Positions 25,302 to 32,452 of a stretch of 32,452 nt of DNA are shown piece by piece; the first letter of the stretch is position 1, and each line of letters begins with the position of its first letter. The notes beneath the pieces were generated by a model, which was not told the origin of the DNA, searched no databases, and was given only the letters and a program-made list of their open reading frames with translations. The position numbers and the translations under genes are program-made. Origin of the DNA: an uncultured Bacteroidales bacterium. Its GTDB lineage: Bacteria > Bacteroidota > Bacteroidia > Bacteroidales > Muribaculaceae. The DNA lies in the NCBI GenBank assembly GCA_947175535.1, contig CAMWNF010000016.1, positions 1 to 32,452 on the forward strand, in the 5' to 3' direction.

Positions 25302-25309
25302 TAATTTTG
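25302..25309 (+). promoter_or_regulatory. -7 box of the permease gene, without a -33 element
   Basis: TAATTTTG is an exact -7 match 34 bp before the permease ATG. No TTG lies at 19-21 bp upstream, as would suit a promoter that needs the adjacent AraC-type activator. Confidence 0.5.
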
Positions 25310-25343
25310 TATCAGAAAAAATATAATACAAAATAACAGACAG

Positions 25344-26600
25344 ATGGAAATTATCAACTCAATCATAACGATGACCTGCGAAATGGCTCCTTACATTTTG
25401 CTCGGTCTGCTCATCGCCGGACTGCTTCACGCCTTCGTGACACCCCGGACAATGAGCCGTCATCTCGCCCGTCCGGGCTGGAAATCAGTCGTTAAGGCGT
25501 CACTGATAGGAGTTCCTCTGCCGCTATGCTCCTGCGGAGTGCTGCCGACGGCGGTTGCAATGCGCCGCAACGGTGCCTCTAAGTCAGCGACATCCGCATT
25601 CCTTATCTCTACCCCTCAGACCGGTGTCGACAGCATCGCCGCCACTTGGTCGCTCCTCGGACCAGCATTCGCCATCATTCGCCCCATCGCCGCCATGACC
25701 ACTTCGTTCTTCGGCGGCATAGCCGTCGGAAAGACCGAGACAGACGAAGTGCCTGAAGCCGCTGCGACAGCATGCGCCTCGCCTCAGAATGCCGGCGACA
25801 CCAGGAAAACAGTCTTTTCAAAAATCATCGAAGCCCTGCGCTACGGTTTCTTCGACATGGTGCGCAGCATAGGCGGCTGGCTGATAGGCGGTCTGCTGAT
25901 TGCAGCGTTGATTACCGAGTTCGTGCCTACCGACTTCTTCGCGTCGCTCGCCGAATATCCGCTCGTAGCTATGCTCGCGGTCGTGGCAGTCGCCGTGCCG
26001 ATGTATGTCTGCGCGACAGGCTCCATACCCATCGCCCTGTCCCTGATGCTCAAAGGGCTCTCACCCGGCACCGCCTTAGTCCTCCTTATGGCTGGTCCTG
26101 CCGCAAACTTCGCCTCGGTCACACTGCTGTCGCGCGAACTCGGTCGCCGCGCAGCCGCAATCTACATAGCTTCGATTGTCGTAGGAGCAATCCTTTTCGG
26201 ACTCGCCGCCGACTACCTGATGCCGCGCTCTTGGTTCCCGATGCCCCAAACAGCCGGCGACGCCTGCTGCCACTCCGCAATGACGTCGCCCGGACTTTTC
26301 TCTGACATTTGCGGCGGCATACTCGCCGTGCTGCTGATTGTCGCCATGTGCGCCAATCTAATCAAACCCCACAAACATAATCATCTAAACGAGAATAACA
26401 TGACTAAACAGTATCAGATTAAAGGCATGAACTGCGCTCACTGCCAGAAAAGCGCTCAGACCGCTATCGCCGCCGTTCCCGGCGTAGAATCAGTGACCGT
26501 CAATCTCTCCGACGGTGTCGCCACAGTCGAAGGCAACCCCGACGACGAAGCCGTATTCGCCGCCATCAGCGCCGCCGGCTTCAACCCCGTCCGCCCGTAA
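25344..26600 (+). CDS. SO_0444/ArsP-type metal permease with C-terminal HMA domain
   Basis: 418-residue inner membrane permease of the DUF318/ArsP family (PF03773), resembling SO_0444-type Cu/Zn efflux proteins. Eight or so membrane helices fill 1-350. VPLPLCSCGVLP (C62, C64) is the signature metal-passing motif, and LISTPQTGVDS and AGPAANF are conserved loops. A His-rich linker (KPHKHNH) leads to a full HMA domain (353-418) with the site M362-N-C-A-H-C367, which probably hands metal to the pore. The HMA-AraC regulator gene lies just upstream. Arsenical transport is a possible alternative, but the HMA domain favours a soft metal cation. Confidence 0.88.
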   Translation: MEIINSIITMTCEMAPYILLGLLIAGLLHAFVTPRTMSRHLARPGWKSVVKASLIGVPLPLCSCGVLPTAVAMRRNGASKSATSAFLISTPQTGVDSIAATWSLLGPAFAIIRPIAAMTTSFFGGIAVGKTETDEVPEAAATACASPQNAGDTRKTVFSKIIEALRYGFFDMVRSIGGWLIGGLLIAALITEFVPTDFFASLAEYPLVAMLAVVAVAVPMYVCATGSIPIALSLMLKGLSPGTALVLLMAGPAANFASVTLLSRELGRRAAAIYIASIVVGAILFGLAADYLMPRSWFPMPQTAGDACCHSAMTSPGLFSDICGGILAVLLIVAMCANLIKPHKHNHLNENNMTKQYQIKGMNCAHCQKSAQTAIAAVPGVESVTVNLSDGVATVEGNPDDEAVFAAISAAGFNPVRP

Positions 26601-26619
26601 GGCTGTTTCAATATCAGCC

Positions 26620-26745
26620 GATTTACACAAATTGATTCGTAGGGGCACTTCGTGGAGCACCCGCCACGTCTGCTTCCTTGCGAAAATTGATGCCAGGACG
26701 TGCATCGCAACGCGTAGCCGGGGACATCACAACAACCCAAACAAC
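26620..26745. repeat. possible intergenic repeat element
   Basis: A noncoding stretch of unlike composition with runs such as TCGTAGGGGCACTTCGTGG and CACCCGCCACG, and the partial inverted pair CCACGTC / GACGTG. It resembles dispersed GTAGGGGC-type palindromic elements of Bacteroidales genomes from memory, but only one copy is in this window, so the repeat nature cannot be shown here. Confidence 0.25.
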
Positions 26746-26748
26746 AAC

Positions 26749-26786
26749 TAAGGCGATGAACCCAAATCGGTTTCATCGCCTTAAAT
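26749..26786 (-). terminator. intrinsic terminator after the DUF4434-like gene
   Basis: A 12-bp stem (TAAGGCGATGAA / TTCATCGCCTTA) is followed on the minus strand by GTTGTTGTTT. The gene stop is 17 bp before it. It may also stop plus-strand readthrough from the permease. Confidence 0.72.
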
Positions 26787-26802
26787 GCTATTATAAAATC
26801 CC

Positions 26803-27897
26803 TTAATCAGTGATATTGAAGTGTTCGCGGTAGCGGTTATAGAGGTGCCCTGCCTGCGAATAAGCCGAGTTAGGACTCATGAAGTGAGAATATTCGAAGG
26901 TGATGATGTCCTCCATTCCCGCTCTGCGCGCCGCATCGAGCTTGTAAAGCAGCTTTTCCCACTTGATTGGTAGGAAGCGTATCGGCATATCGCGGTCAAA
27001 CGACTCGACATTCGACCAGCAGCGCATGCCGTATTTGTCTGCGAGAGCCTTGTTTACCTTCAGATAATCATAGAGTTCGCCATAGTTGACCTGACCGTCC
27101 TGGAAGGCGAGGATGTCGACCGCACCCTGCAGATTGCCGAGTATTTCGTTCCACTCGCGTTCGTGCTCCTCGACGGTCGTCGCCTGGTCGCCGCTCATCA
27201 CCTGGTCGGTCTTAACGCCGTGGATATAAGGCGAAATCATCACAGGCAGATTGCCCGACACCTCCTTGGCGTGCTTGCCCATCTCTGCCATGATGGTCGA
27301 GATGTTGCGTGTGCGGCGGCTGACTTCCTGAGAGAGATACCATCCGGCGAACGACTTGTGGTGACCGTACTTTTTCCAAACCTCGTCGATAAGCGCGAGA
27401 TTGACATCGATTTCTTTCTGATATTCGCCGATGTGCCAGAAATAGCCCGAGTCATAGACACCGAAATAGAATTTCATGTCGTGCTTGTCGGCAAGCGTGA
27501 GGAACATCTCGACGAGGTCGAGCGGCGGATACATGATATCGTCGCGGCAAGCCATTACCGACTCGAACGGAGCGGCAATCCAGCTTCCGAGACCCGCACG
27601 GATAAGGACTACGGTGTCGATGCCCATTTTCTTCATCGTGGCGAAATCCTTGTCCCACTCCACGGGTCCCCAGTTCTGGTGAGGTATGTCCCAGCTCACT
27701 TCGTCGAGGAATGTGGCGTGGATTGGCATGCCCTGAAGACATTCGGGAGTGACAAACTTGCCGGCAAGGCTCTTGTCGCCTTCAACCGCCGGCTCGGCGG
27801 CACTCGCCGAGGTGCATGACGTTAGATATTTCGCACATGCCGCGCCGCCTATGGCTGCGGCTATCTGCTTGAGAAAGCTGCGTCGATTGTTTTTCAT
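26803..27897 (-). CDS. exported DUF4434-like TIM-barrel protein (putative glycoside hydrolase-like)
   Basis: 364-residue exported protein. The N-terminus NNRRSFLKQIAAAIGG is Tat-like (RRxFLK), and LTSC with Cys28 is also a lipobox, so it may be a Tat-exported lipoprotein. The body resembles the DUF4434 family of TIM-barrel proteins: HATFLDEVSWDIP, WDKDFATMKKMGIDTVVLIRAG, FYFGVYDSGYFW, GWYLSQEVSRR, MISPY and ILAFQDG lie on successive predicted strands. Acidic residues at E/D-rich strand ends (SQEVS, FQDG, FEYSHF) could be catalytic but are unproven. The family occurs with carbohydrate-use genes. A 57-residue small ORF lies 26 bp upstream on the same strand. Confidence 0.75.
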   Translation of the reverse strand: MKNNRRSFLKQIAAAIGGAACAKYLTSCTSASAAEPAVEGDKSLAGKFVTPECLQGMPIHATFLDEVSWDIPHQNWGPVEWDKDFATMKKMGIDTVVLIRAGLGSWIAAPFESVMACRDDIMYPPLDLVEMFLTLADKHDMKFYFGVYDSGYFWHIGEYQKEIDVNLALIDEVWKKYGHHKSFAGWYLSQEVSRRTRNISTIMAEMGKHAKEVSGNLPVMISPYIHGVKTDQVMSGDQATTVEEHEREWNEILGNLQGAVDILAFQDGQVNYGELYDYLKVNKALADKYGMRCWSNVESFDRDMPIRFLPIKWEKLLYKLDAARRAGMEDIITFEYSHFMSPNSAYSQAGHLYNRYREHFNITD

Positions 27898-27923
27898 GAG
27901 AAAATGTGATGACTGATTGACTG

Positions 27924-28097
27924 TTAATTAAGCACGAATGCCGACAATTCGCCTTCGTCGTTGCGCAAAGGCAACGTCTGGCACGCACGGGCAAAATTAC
28001 GGATGAATTCAAGTGTCGATTTACGCGGTCCGAATGACTTGTCGGACATCATCGGCTCTTCTGATTCGGAAATTAACGGAGTAGAGATTTTCTTCAT
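27924..28097 (-). CDS. small hypothetical protein, 57 aa (not in the ORF track)
   Basis: An ATG-to-TAA frame on the minus strand encodes a protein starting MKKISTPLISESEEPMMSD. Its middle, SFGPRKSTLEFIRNFARACQ, forms a basic amphipathic helix with two Phe-Ile/Phe-Ala pairs, and it ends SAFVLN. No signal peptide or membrane segment is seen. Short proteins with an xxFIRxFAR helix and a VLN-type end are, from memory, recurrent in Bacteroidales and usually unannotated. That recollection could not be checked. It lies 26 bp upstream of the DUF4434-like gene and could share its transcript. Function unknown. Confidence 0.6.
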   Translation of the reverse strand: MKKISTPLISESEEPMMSDKSFGPRKSTLEFIRNFARACQTLPLRNDEGELSAFVLN

Positions 28098-28425
28098 AGG
28101 CAAAATCTGCTGAAGGGTTATTATTATGTTGATGATTACGATTGTTAAACGCTCGTCGGGCGGCTATTATTGCCCCGCCGTGAAAATTTTATCATTAAAA
28201 ATTATTGTGTCGAATGAGTTAAAAAAACAAAATTAGACACCGACATTTTTGCTCATCTCGCGCATAATTAGTAAATTTGCATAGAGCAAAGCGTAAAACG
28301 CCGCTCGATGTCATTCCGACAATCATTATTACCCGACATATTAACAACAGATTATTTATTAACTTACACTAAATTACACTGCCTATCGCCACACTTCTAC
28401 TCTAATCAATTAAGAAGTTAAGTAA
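28098..28425. other. intergenic region upstream of the ECF sigma gene
   Basis: 328 bp with no ORF of note. It holds the sigma-gene promoter and a leader of about 140 nt with a small GCGT-AAA-ACGC hairpin at its start. An imperfect GC-rich palindrome near 28160-28185 is the only other structure seen. Confidence 0.6.
28248..28279 (+). promoter_or_regulatory. promoter of the ECF sigma factor gene
   Basis: TTTG, 20 bp, TAAATTTG, an exact consensus match. The start is near 28286, giving a 5' untranslated leader of about 140 nt. That is long for a Bacteroidota gene and could carry regulation. Confidence 0.75.
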
Positions 28426-29016
28426 ATGCACAAATTCGACAAGCAGACCGACGACCAGTTGGTCGCTTCTTACGCAAGTGGTAATAATGAGGCTTTCGAC
28501 GCGCTGTTGCAGCGTCACCAGTCTCGAGTTTATAATTATATTTATCAGATGGTCCGCGAAAAAAATCTTGCCGAAGACATCTTCCAGGAAACTTTTGTCA
28601 AAGCCATCACAACAATCCGTCAGGGTCGCTACACCGAGAACGGCAAGTTTTCGGCTTGGATTAGCCGCATCGCCCGCAATCTTGTCATCGATTATTTCCG
28701 TCAGGAAAAGACCGAAGCCGCAGTTTCGTCTGACGATGAGAACTTCGACGTGCTCAATCGCAAGGAACTCAGCGAGGAAACCATCGAAGACGTCATGATT
28801 GACGACCAGATACGCGCCGACATACGCCGCCTTATCCGCCATCTGCCGAAGTCTCAGCGTCAGGTGCTCGTAATGCGCTACTACCGCAACCTCAGCTTCA
28901 AAGAGATAGCCGAGGCAACGGGTGTGAGCATCAACACCGCTCTCGGACGCATGCGCTACGCCATCCTCAACTTGCGCCGCATCGCCAACGAGAACGCCAT
29001 AGCCCTTACCCGCTGA
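28426..29016 (+). CDS. ECF-type RNA polymerase sigma factor
   Basis: 196-residue sigma-70 family factor of the extracytoplasmic-function group. Region 2 spans about 10-85: NNEAFDALLQRHQSRVYNYI, then the -10-binding stretch FSAWISRIARNLVIDYFR. Region 4 spans about 125-185: LPKSQRQVLVMRYYRNLSFKEIAEATGVSINTALGRMRYAI, the -35-binding helix-turn-helix. No region 1 or 3 is present. Unlike most ECF factors, no anti-sigma gene follows. The next gene, 27 bp away, is a sodium/alanine symporter. Its promoter matches the housekeeping consensus, so it is probably not autoregulated. Confidence 0.93.
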   Translation: MHKFDKQTDDQLVASYASGNNEAFDALLQRHQSRVYNYIYQMVREKNLAEDIFQETFVKAITTIRQGRYTENGKFSAWISRIARNLVIDYFRQEKTEAAVSSDDENFDVLNRKELSEETIEDVMIDDQIRADIRRLIRHLPKSQRQVLVMRYYRNLSFKEIAEATGVSINTALGRMRYAILNLRRIANENAIALTR

Positions 29017-29043
29017 CGCCAGTAAAAAGATTTCAGACAATCG

Positions 29044-30465
29044 ATGATAAGTGCCGACATAAGTTCAGCAATCACCAATGCCGCGGAAATCATCTGCGGC
29101 TATCCTCTTTTTTTCCTACTCATTGGCGGAGGTCTCTACCTCTTCCTGTCGTCAGGCATGGTTTCGCTCCGACGTCTGCCCGACGCCGTCCGTGAACTAA
29201 AGACCAAAGGCAACAAAGGCAAAGGCGAGATATCCTCGGCTCAGGCTCTCGCGTCGGTCGTAGCCGCCACAATCGGCTTGGGCAACATCGCCGGCGTCGC
29301 TATCGCCCTTGTCATGGGCGGACCGGGCGCGATATTCTGGATGTGGGTCAGCGCGATTGTCGGCATGGCGACAAAATATCACGAAGGCGCCCTCGCCATA
29401 ATGTTCAAAGGCAAGGACGACAAGGGCAATCCCCAGGGCGGCACGATGCACATTATCGAACAGGGCTTCGGTCAGAAATGGAAACCGTTAGCTAAGTTTT
29501 TCGCCATAGCCGGACTGTTCGGCACGATGTGTATAATGAACGCCAACCAGTTGACCGAAGCATTCATGTCGACATTCACCACTCCCGAAGGCATCGAAGC
29601 CAACAATTTCCTCTCGGCGACAGGCTCGATACTCAGTCTGCCAAACGCTTCGGTCTACAAACTGCTGTTCGGCTGCGCGGTGGCGATAATCGTCGCCGTG
29701 GTGATACTCGGCGGCATACGCCGCATAGCCAACGTCGCTTCTGTCATGGTGCCGTTTATGGTGGTGATTTACTTCATAATGGTGCTTTACATCATCATCA
29801 CCCACATTACCGACGTTCCTGCCGTCTTCACCCGCATTTTCACCGAGGCGTTCAACCTGCGCGCGGGCTTCGGAGCTTTCGCCGGCATCGCCATCATCGG
29901 TGCGCGCCGCGCGGCTCTCGTCAATGACGCCGGCATAGGCACGGCAACCATAATGCACGGCGCGTCGGGCAACAAGCGACCTGTCCGCGAAGGTCTTATC
30001 GCCATGCTCGGTCCGAGCATCGACTCCGGACTTGTCTGCACCCTCACCGCCGTTGCCATACTTCTCTGCGGCGACATCAACGTCGAGGGCGTCAAAGGAC
30101 TCGAAGTGGCGATGAACGCTTTCCGCTCCGCAATCCCTGCCGGCGAGTATCTGTTGATGTTCATTGTCATATGCTTCGCCATGTCGTCGATGTTCAGCTA
30201 CTCTTTCTACGGCACTACATGCGCCAACTACCTTTTCGGCACACGCTGGGGCAAATACTACAAATGGCTTTTCATCGCTTCGCTCGTAGTGTTCGCCATT
30301 GTTCCGCTTGAAGCAGCGGTCGGCATGTGCGATTTGTTCTATGCCCTTATGGCGATACCGACCATGATTGCCATCATCGCCCTGAGCCCCAAGGTCAGAA
30401 AAGCGACAAAAGAATATTTTTCATCACGTAAACAAAACGTAAACACCTCTGATAAAGATGCTTGA
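29044..30465 (+). CDS. sodium:alanine symporter, AGCS family
   Basis: 473-residue inner membrane importer for small neutral amino acids such as alanine or glycine, coupled to sodium. The family signatures are present: ATIGLGNIAGVAIALVMGGPGA with the following WMWVSAIVGMATKYHE helix, and AIIGARRAALVNDAGIGTATIMH. About ten membrane helices fill the chain and the length is normal. It sits between a sigma factor and lgt, overlapping lgt by 8 bp, so the three genes probably form one unit. The amino acid transported cannot be determined from sequence alone. Confidence 0.93.
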   Translation: MISADISSAITNAAEIICGYPLFFLLIGGGLYLFLSSGMVSLRRLPDAVRELKTKGNKGKGEISSAQALASVVAATIGLGNIAGVAIALVMGGPGAIFWMWVSAIVGMATKYHEGALAIMFKGKDDKGNPQGGTMHIIEQGFGQKWKPLAKFFAIAGLFGTMCIMNANQLTEAFMSTFTTPEGIEANNFLSATGSILSLPNASVYKLLFGCAVAIIVAVVILGGIRRIANVASVMVPFMVVIYFIMVLYIIITHITDVPAVFTRIFTEAFNLRAGFGAFAGIAIIGARRAALVNDAGIGTATIMHGASGNKRPVREGLIAMLGPSIDSGLVCTLTAVAILLCGDINVEGVKGLEVAMNAFRSAIPAGEYLLMFIVICFAMSSMFSYSFYGTTCANYLFGTRWGKYYKWLFIASLVVFAIVPLEAAVGMCDLFYALMAIPTMIAIIALSPKVRKATKEYFSSRKQNVNTSDKDA

Positions 30466-31306
30466 TTACATTGTCTGGAACGCCAATCCGGTGATTATCG
30501 ATTCGTTTATAACCGTCCGTTGGTACGGGCTGATGTTTGCCATCGGCTTTTGGATAGGTTTCAATATCGTAGCAAAAATGTTCAAGCATGAGGGCGCGCC
30601 CGAACGCTGGCTCGGCATACTCCTCATTTGGGTCGGCGCAGGCACAGTCATCGGCGCCCGCCTCGGTCATGTATTCTTCTATGCATGGGACTACTATTCG
30701 CAGCATCCCTGGAAGATTCTCGCCACTTGGGAAGGGGGTCTTGCAAGCCACGGCGGCGCTATCGGCGTGATAATCGCCGTCATTCTCTTCTCCATCTTCA
30801 CAGCCAAACGCAATCCGCTCTGGACCTTCGACCGACTCGTTCCGGCAATCGCCCTTGTCGGCTGTCTGATACGCATCGGCAATCTGATGAACTCCGAAAT
30901 CTACGGTCACGCCACCACCCTCCCCTGGGGCTTCATGTTCGTGCGCTCAGCCGAATGGCACGCCATGTATGAAGGAGTGGCATGTCACCCGACTCAGATT
31001 TACGAGGCGCTTTGCTATCTCGCCCTCTTCGGACTGCTGATGTGGATGTACTGGAAGAAGAACGCCGAAGAGCGACCCGGACTGATATTCGGAACATTCC
31101 TTGTCGGCATATTCCTGCCGAGATTTTTCATCGAATTCATAAAGAACGACCAGGAAGCCTTCGAAGCTACGATGACCCTCAACATGGGTCAATGGCTGAG
31201 CATACCCTTCGTCATCCTCGGCATAGGTCTGATTATCTACGCTATGTTGCGTCCGAAAGTCCGGCTGTCGTTCCCCAACAGATTCGCCGACGAAAAGAAA
31301 CGCTAA
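30458..31306 (+). CDS. lgt: prolipoprotein diacylglyceryl transferase
   Basis: 282-residue integral membrane enzyme that transfers diacylglycerol from phosphatidylglycerol to the lipobox cysteine of prolipoproteins, the first step of lipoprotein maturation. RWYGLMFAIGFWIG, GGLASHGGAIGV (with the essential His), RIGNLMNSEIYG and HPTQIYEAL are the conserved Lgt motifs, and about seven membrane helices are seen. The start codon lies inside the end of the symporter gene (8-bp overlap). The 3' end overlaps the convergent acyltransferase by 4 bp. Several lipoproteins in this window (amylase, receptor partner) would be its substrates. Confidence 0.96.
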   Translation: MLDYIVWNANPVIIDSFITVRWYGLMFAIGFWIGFNIVAKMFKHEGAPERWLGILLIWVGAGTVIGARLGHVFFYAWDYYSQHPWKILATWEGGLASHGGAIGVIIAVILFSIFTAKRNPLWTFDRLVPAIALVGCLIRIGNLMNSEIYGHATTLPWGFMFVRSAEWHAMYEGVACHPTQIYEALCYLALFGLLMWMYWKKNAEERPGLIFGTFLVGIFLPRFFIEFIKNDQEAFEATMTLNMGQWLSIPFVILGIGLIIYAMLRPKVRLSFPNRFADEKKR

Positions 31307-32370
31307 GATTTCAAAAGTCTGCGCAGCTTGCGACCTACGGGCTTATCGAAATAACGGTTGACGGCTAATGAAACCGCTATAGTGACTGCCAAAGTTATCC
31401 ACAGCATGACCGGGTGGCTCTGAGTGATTCCAATGTGATATGTGAAGCGATAAACTGCCCTAACGACAAGAAGGTGCAGCAGATAGAAACAGAAACTCGC
31501 GTCGCCGAATGCCACAAGCGGTCGGCTTTCGAGCAGACGGCCAATTAAGCCTCCCGCCTTGTCTGTGAGGCTGAACAGCATTAGCGCGAAGACTGTCGGC
31601 AGCCACCAAACGAGTTCGCTGCACCATTTCGGAGACAATTCTTCAGCAAACATCGAGCCAACGACATATAACCCTACCGCCACTAACTCAACCACCGTTT
31701 TCACCCCGACAGACGAACGTCTGAATCTTTCGACGGTCCTGTGCTCTCTCACAGCACGGTAAATCTGCCACAGAGCGATACCGATTGCAAAGTCAATTAA
31801 GCGGACAGGCGGAAGAATACGGCTGAGCCACAGCTCCATATCATTATTGTCCGTAGGTATTAGTATTATATATCCGACAAACAGTATAACAGCTGCGCAT
31901 ATCACGCCAGCTGCTCTACGGGGCTGGCGGTAATAGAACATTATCAGAGCGGGAAACACCGCATACAGGAACATAAACACACTGAGACACCACGACGGAG
32001 TGTTGCATCCATAAAACACATCGATATCCGGCACCCACGCCTGAAGCATAAGTATGTTTGCAAGCAAACCGACGCGTTCTGTCTCTGCATTATGAAGAAT
32101 TAGCCATACTACAAGACATAAAATATGCAACGGATAAAGCCTGATAAGTCGGCGAAGCATGAAATCCTTATAGGATATGCTTCTTAGTTCCACAATCTTC
32201 TCATAGCCCGCACACATCACGAAACCGCTCAGCATGATGAAGAATTCCACACCCATCGTACCACCCGGATAAAATGCACGCACGCCGTCGTCGGTCAGAT
32301 TGAAATGACTCAGAAAAATCATTATGGCGAATACTCCGCGGAGCGATTGAAGGGAATTAATCATATTCAT
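31303..32370 (-). CDS. acyltransferase family 3 membrane protein
   Basis: 355-residue polytopic membrane protein of the Acyl_transf_3 group, which O-acylates surface glycans or small molecules. LQSLRGVFAIMIFLSHF with the conserved Arg and His and the GVEFFIMLSGFVM segment are the family signatures. About ten helices follow, with a FGDASFCFYLLHLLVVR motif in the ninth. The acceptor is unknown; O-antigen or capsule acetylation is the usual guess. It is transcribed alone and converges on lgt with a 4-bp overlap at the stops. Confidence 0.9.
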   Translation of the reverse strand: MNMINSLQSLRGVFAIMIFLSHFNLTDDGVRAFYPGGTMGVEFFIMLSGFVMCAGYEKIVELRSISYKDFMLRRLIRLYPLHILCLVVWLILHNAETERVGLLANILMLQAWVPDIDVFYGCNTPSWCLSVFMFLYAVFPALIMFYYRQPRRAAGVICAAVILFVGYIILIPTDNNDMELWLSRILPPVRLIDFAIGIALWQIYRAVREHRTVERFRRSSVGVKTVVELVAVGLYVVGSMFAEELSPKWCSELVWWLPTVFALMLFSLTDKAGGLIGRLLESRPLVAFGDASFCFYLLHLLVVRAVYRFTYHIGITQSHPVMLWITLAVTIAVSLAVNRYFDKPVGRKLRRLLKS

Positions 32371-32386
32371 ACAGATTTAGATAATG

Positions 32387-32418
32387 CAAAAGTAACATTT
32401 CTCCCTGACCCCCGCAAC
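32387..32418 (-). promoter_or_regulatory. promoter of the acyltransferase gene
   Basis: On the minus strand: GTTG, 20 bp, TACTTTTG. The predicted start is about 10 nt before the ATG, giving a very short leader. Confidence 0.72.
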
Positions 32419-32452
32419 ACCAATTCTCCCGGATGGTCACACAAACCCGTAG

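Noticed and set aside
27163-27819. 218-aa plus-strand ORF opposite the DUF4434-like gene
   Set aside because: It is an antisense shadow of a gene with a clear signal peptide and family pattern.
27992-27999. TAATTTTG on the minus strand as a promoter for the DUF4434-like gene
   Set aside because: It falls within the 57-residue ORF and has no TTG at 19-21 bp, so it is most likely a coding coincidence (Arg-Asn-Phe-Ala codons).
1-32452. CRISPR arrays, insertion sequences, integrases or prophage genes
   Set aside because: No regularly spaced repeats, transposase or recombinase motifs, or terminal inverted repeats were found in either strand.

Overview
The window is a stretch of chromosome from a member of the Bacteroidota, most likely order Bacteroidales and plausibly family Muribaculaceae (the family is an inference). 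The support is: repeated promoters of the Bacteroidota type (TTTG or TTG, 19-21 bp, TAnnTTTG); almost no Shine-Dalgarno sequences; a TonB-dependent receptor with an N-terminal carboxypeptidase-regulatory-like domain; lipoproteins; an anaerobic-type Ser sulfatase; the carboxynorspermidine polyamine route; and a long PurF-like amidotransferase. No insertion sequence, prophage, CRISPR array or rRNA was seen.

Layout. (1) 1-3058: a tight plus-strand operon holding the 3' end of uvrD/pcrA, nspC, a family 2 glycosyltransferase and radC. A convergent PurF-like amidotransferase follows (3075-4955, minus). (2) 5232-8294: a GH13 alpha-amylase-like lipoprotein with a strong terminator, facing a Ser-type sulfatase. 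(3) 8295-13860: a 490-bp AT-rich leader region, then dnaG-ispE (4-bp overlap) and grpE-dnaJ with its own promoter and terminator. (4) 13865-19716: a GIN-like exported protein (minus), then a TonB receptor and a large surface lipoprotein as a two-gene unit. (5) 19781-22593: an MFS exporter, then a divergent regulatory locus (HxlR regulator facing an NTF2-like protein plus flavoprotein). (6) tRNA-CAU, then PadR-PspC. (7) 24681-26600: a metal module made of an HMA-AraC fusion regulator and a Cu/Zn-type permease with a C-terminal HMA domain. (8) 26803-28097: a DUF4434-like exported protein and an unlisted 57-residue small ORF upstream on the same strand. (9) 28426-32370: an ECF sigma factor, an AGCS symporter, lgt and a convergent acyltransferase.

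Most genes are housekeeping or common envelope functions. The most unusual signals are the dnaG leader (a promoter, an 18-codon ORF and two mutually exclusive hairpins), the metal module in which both sensor and transporter carry HMA domains, the inverted repeats covering the -33 elements at hxlR and padR, and the 57-residue small ORF. None of these could be tested by database search here.
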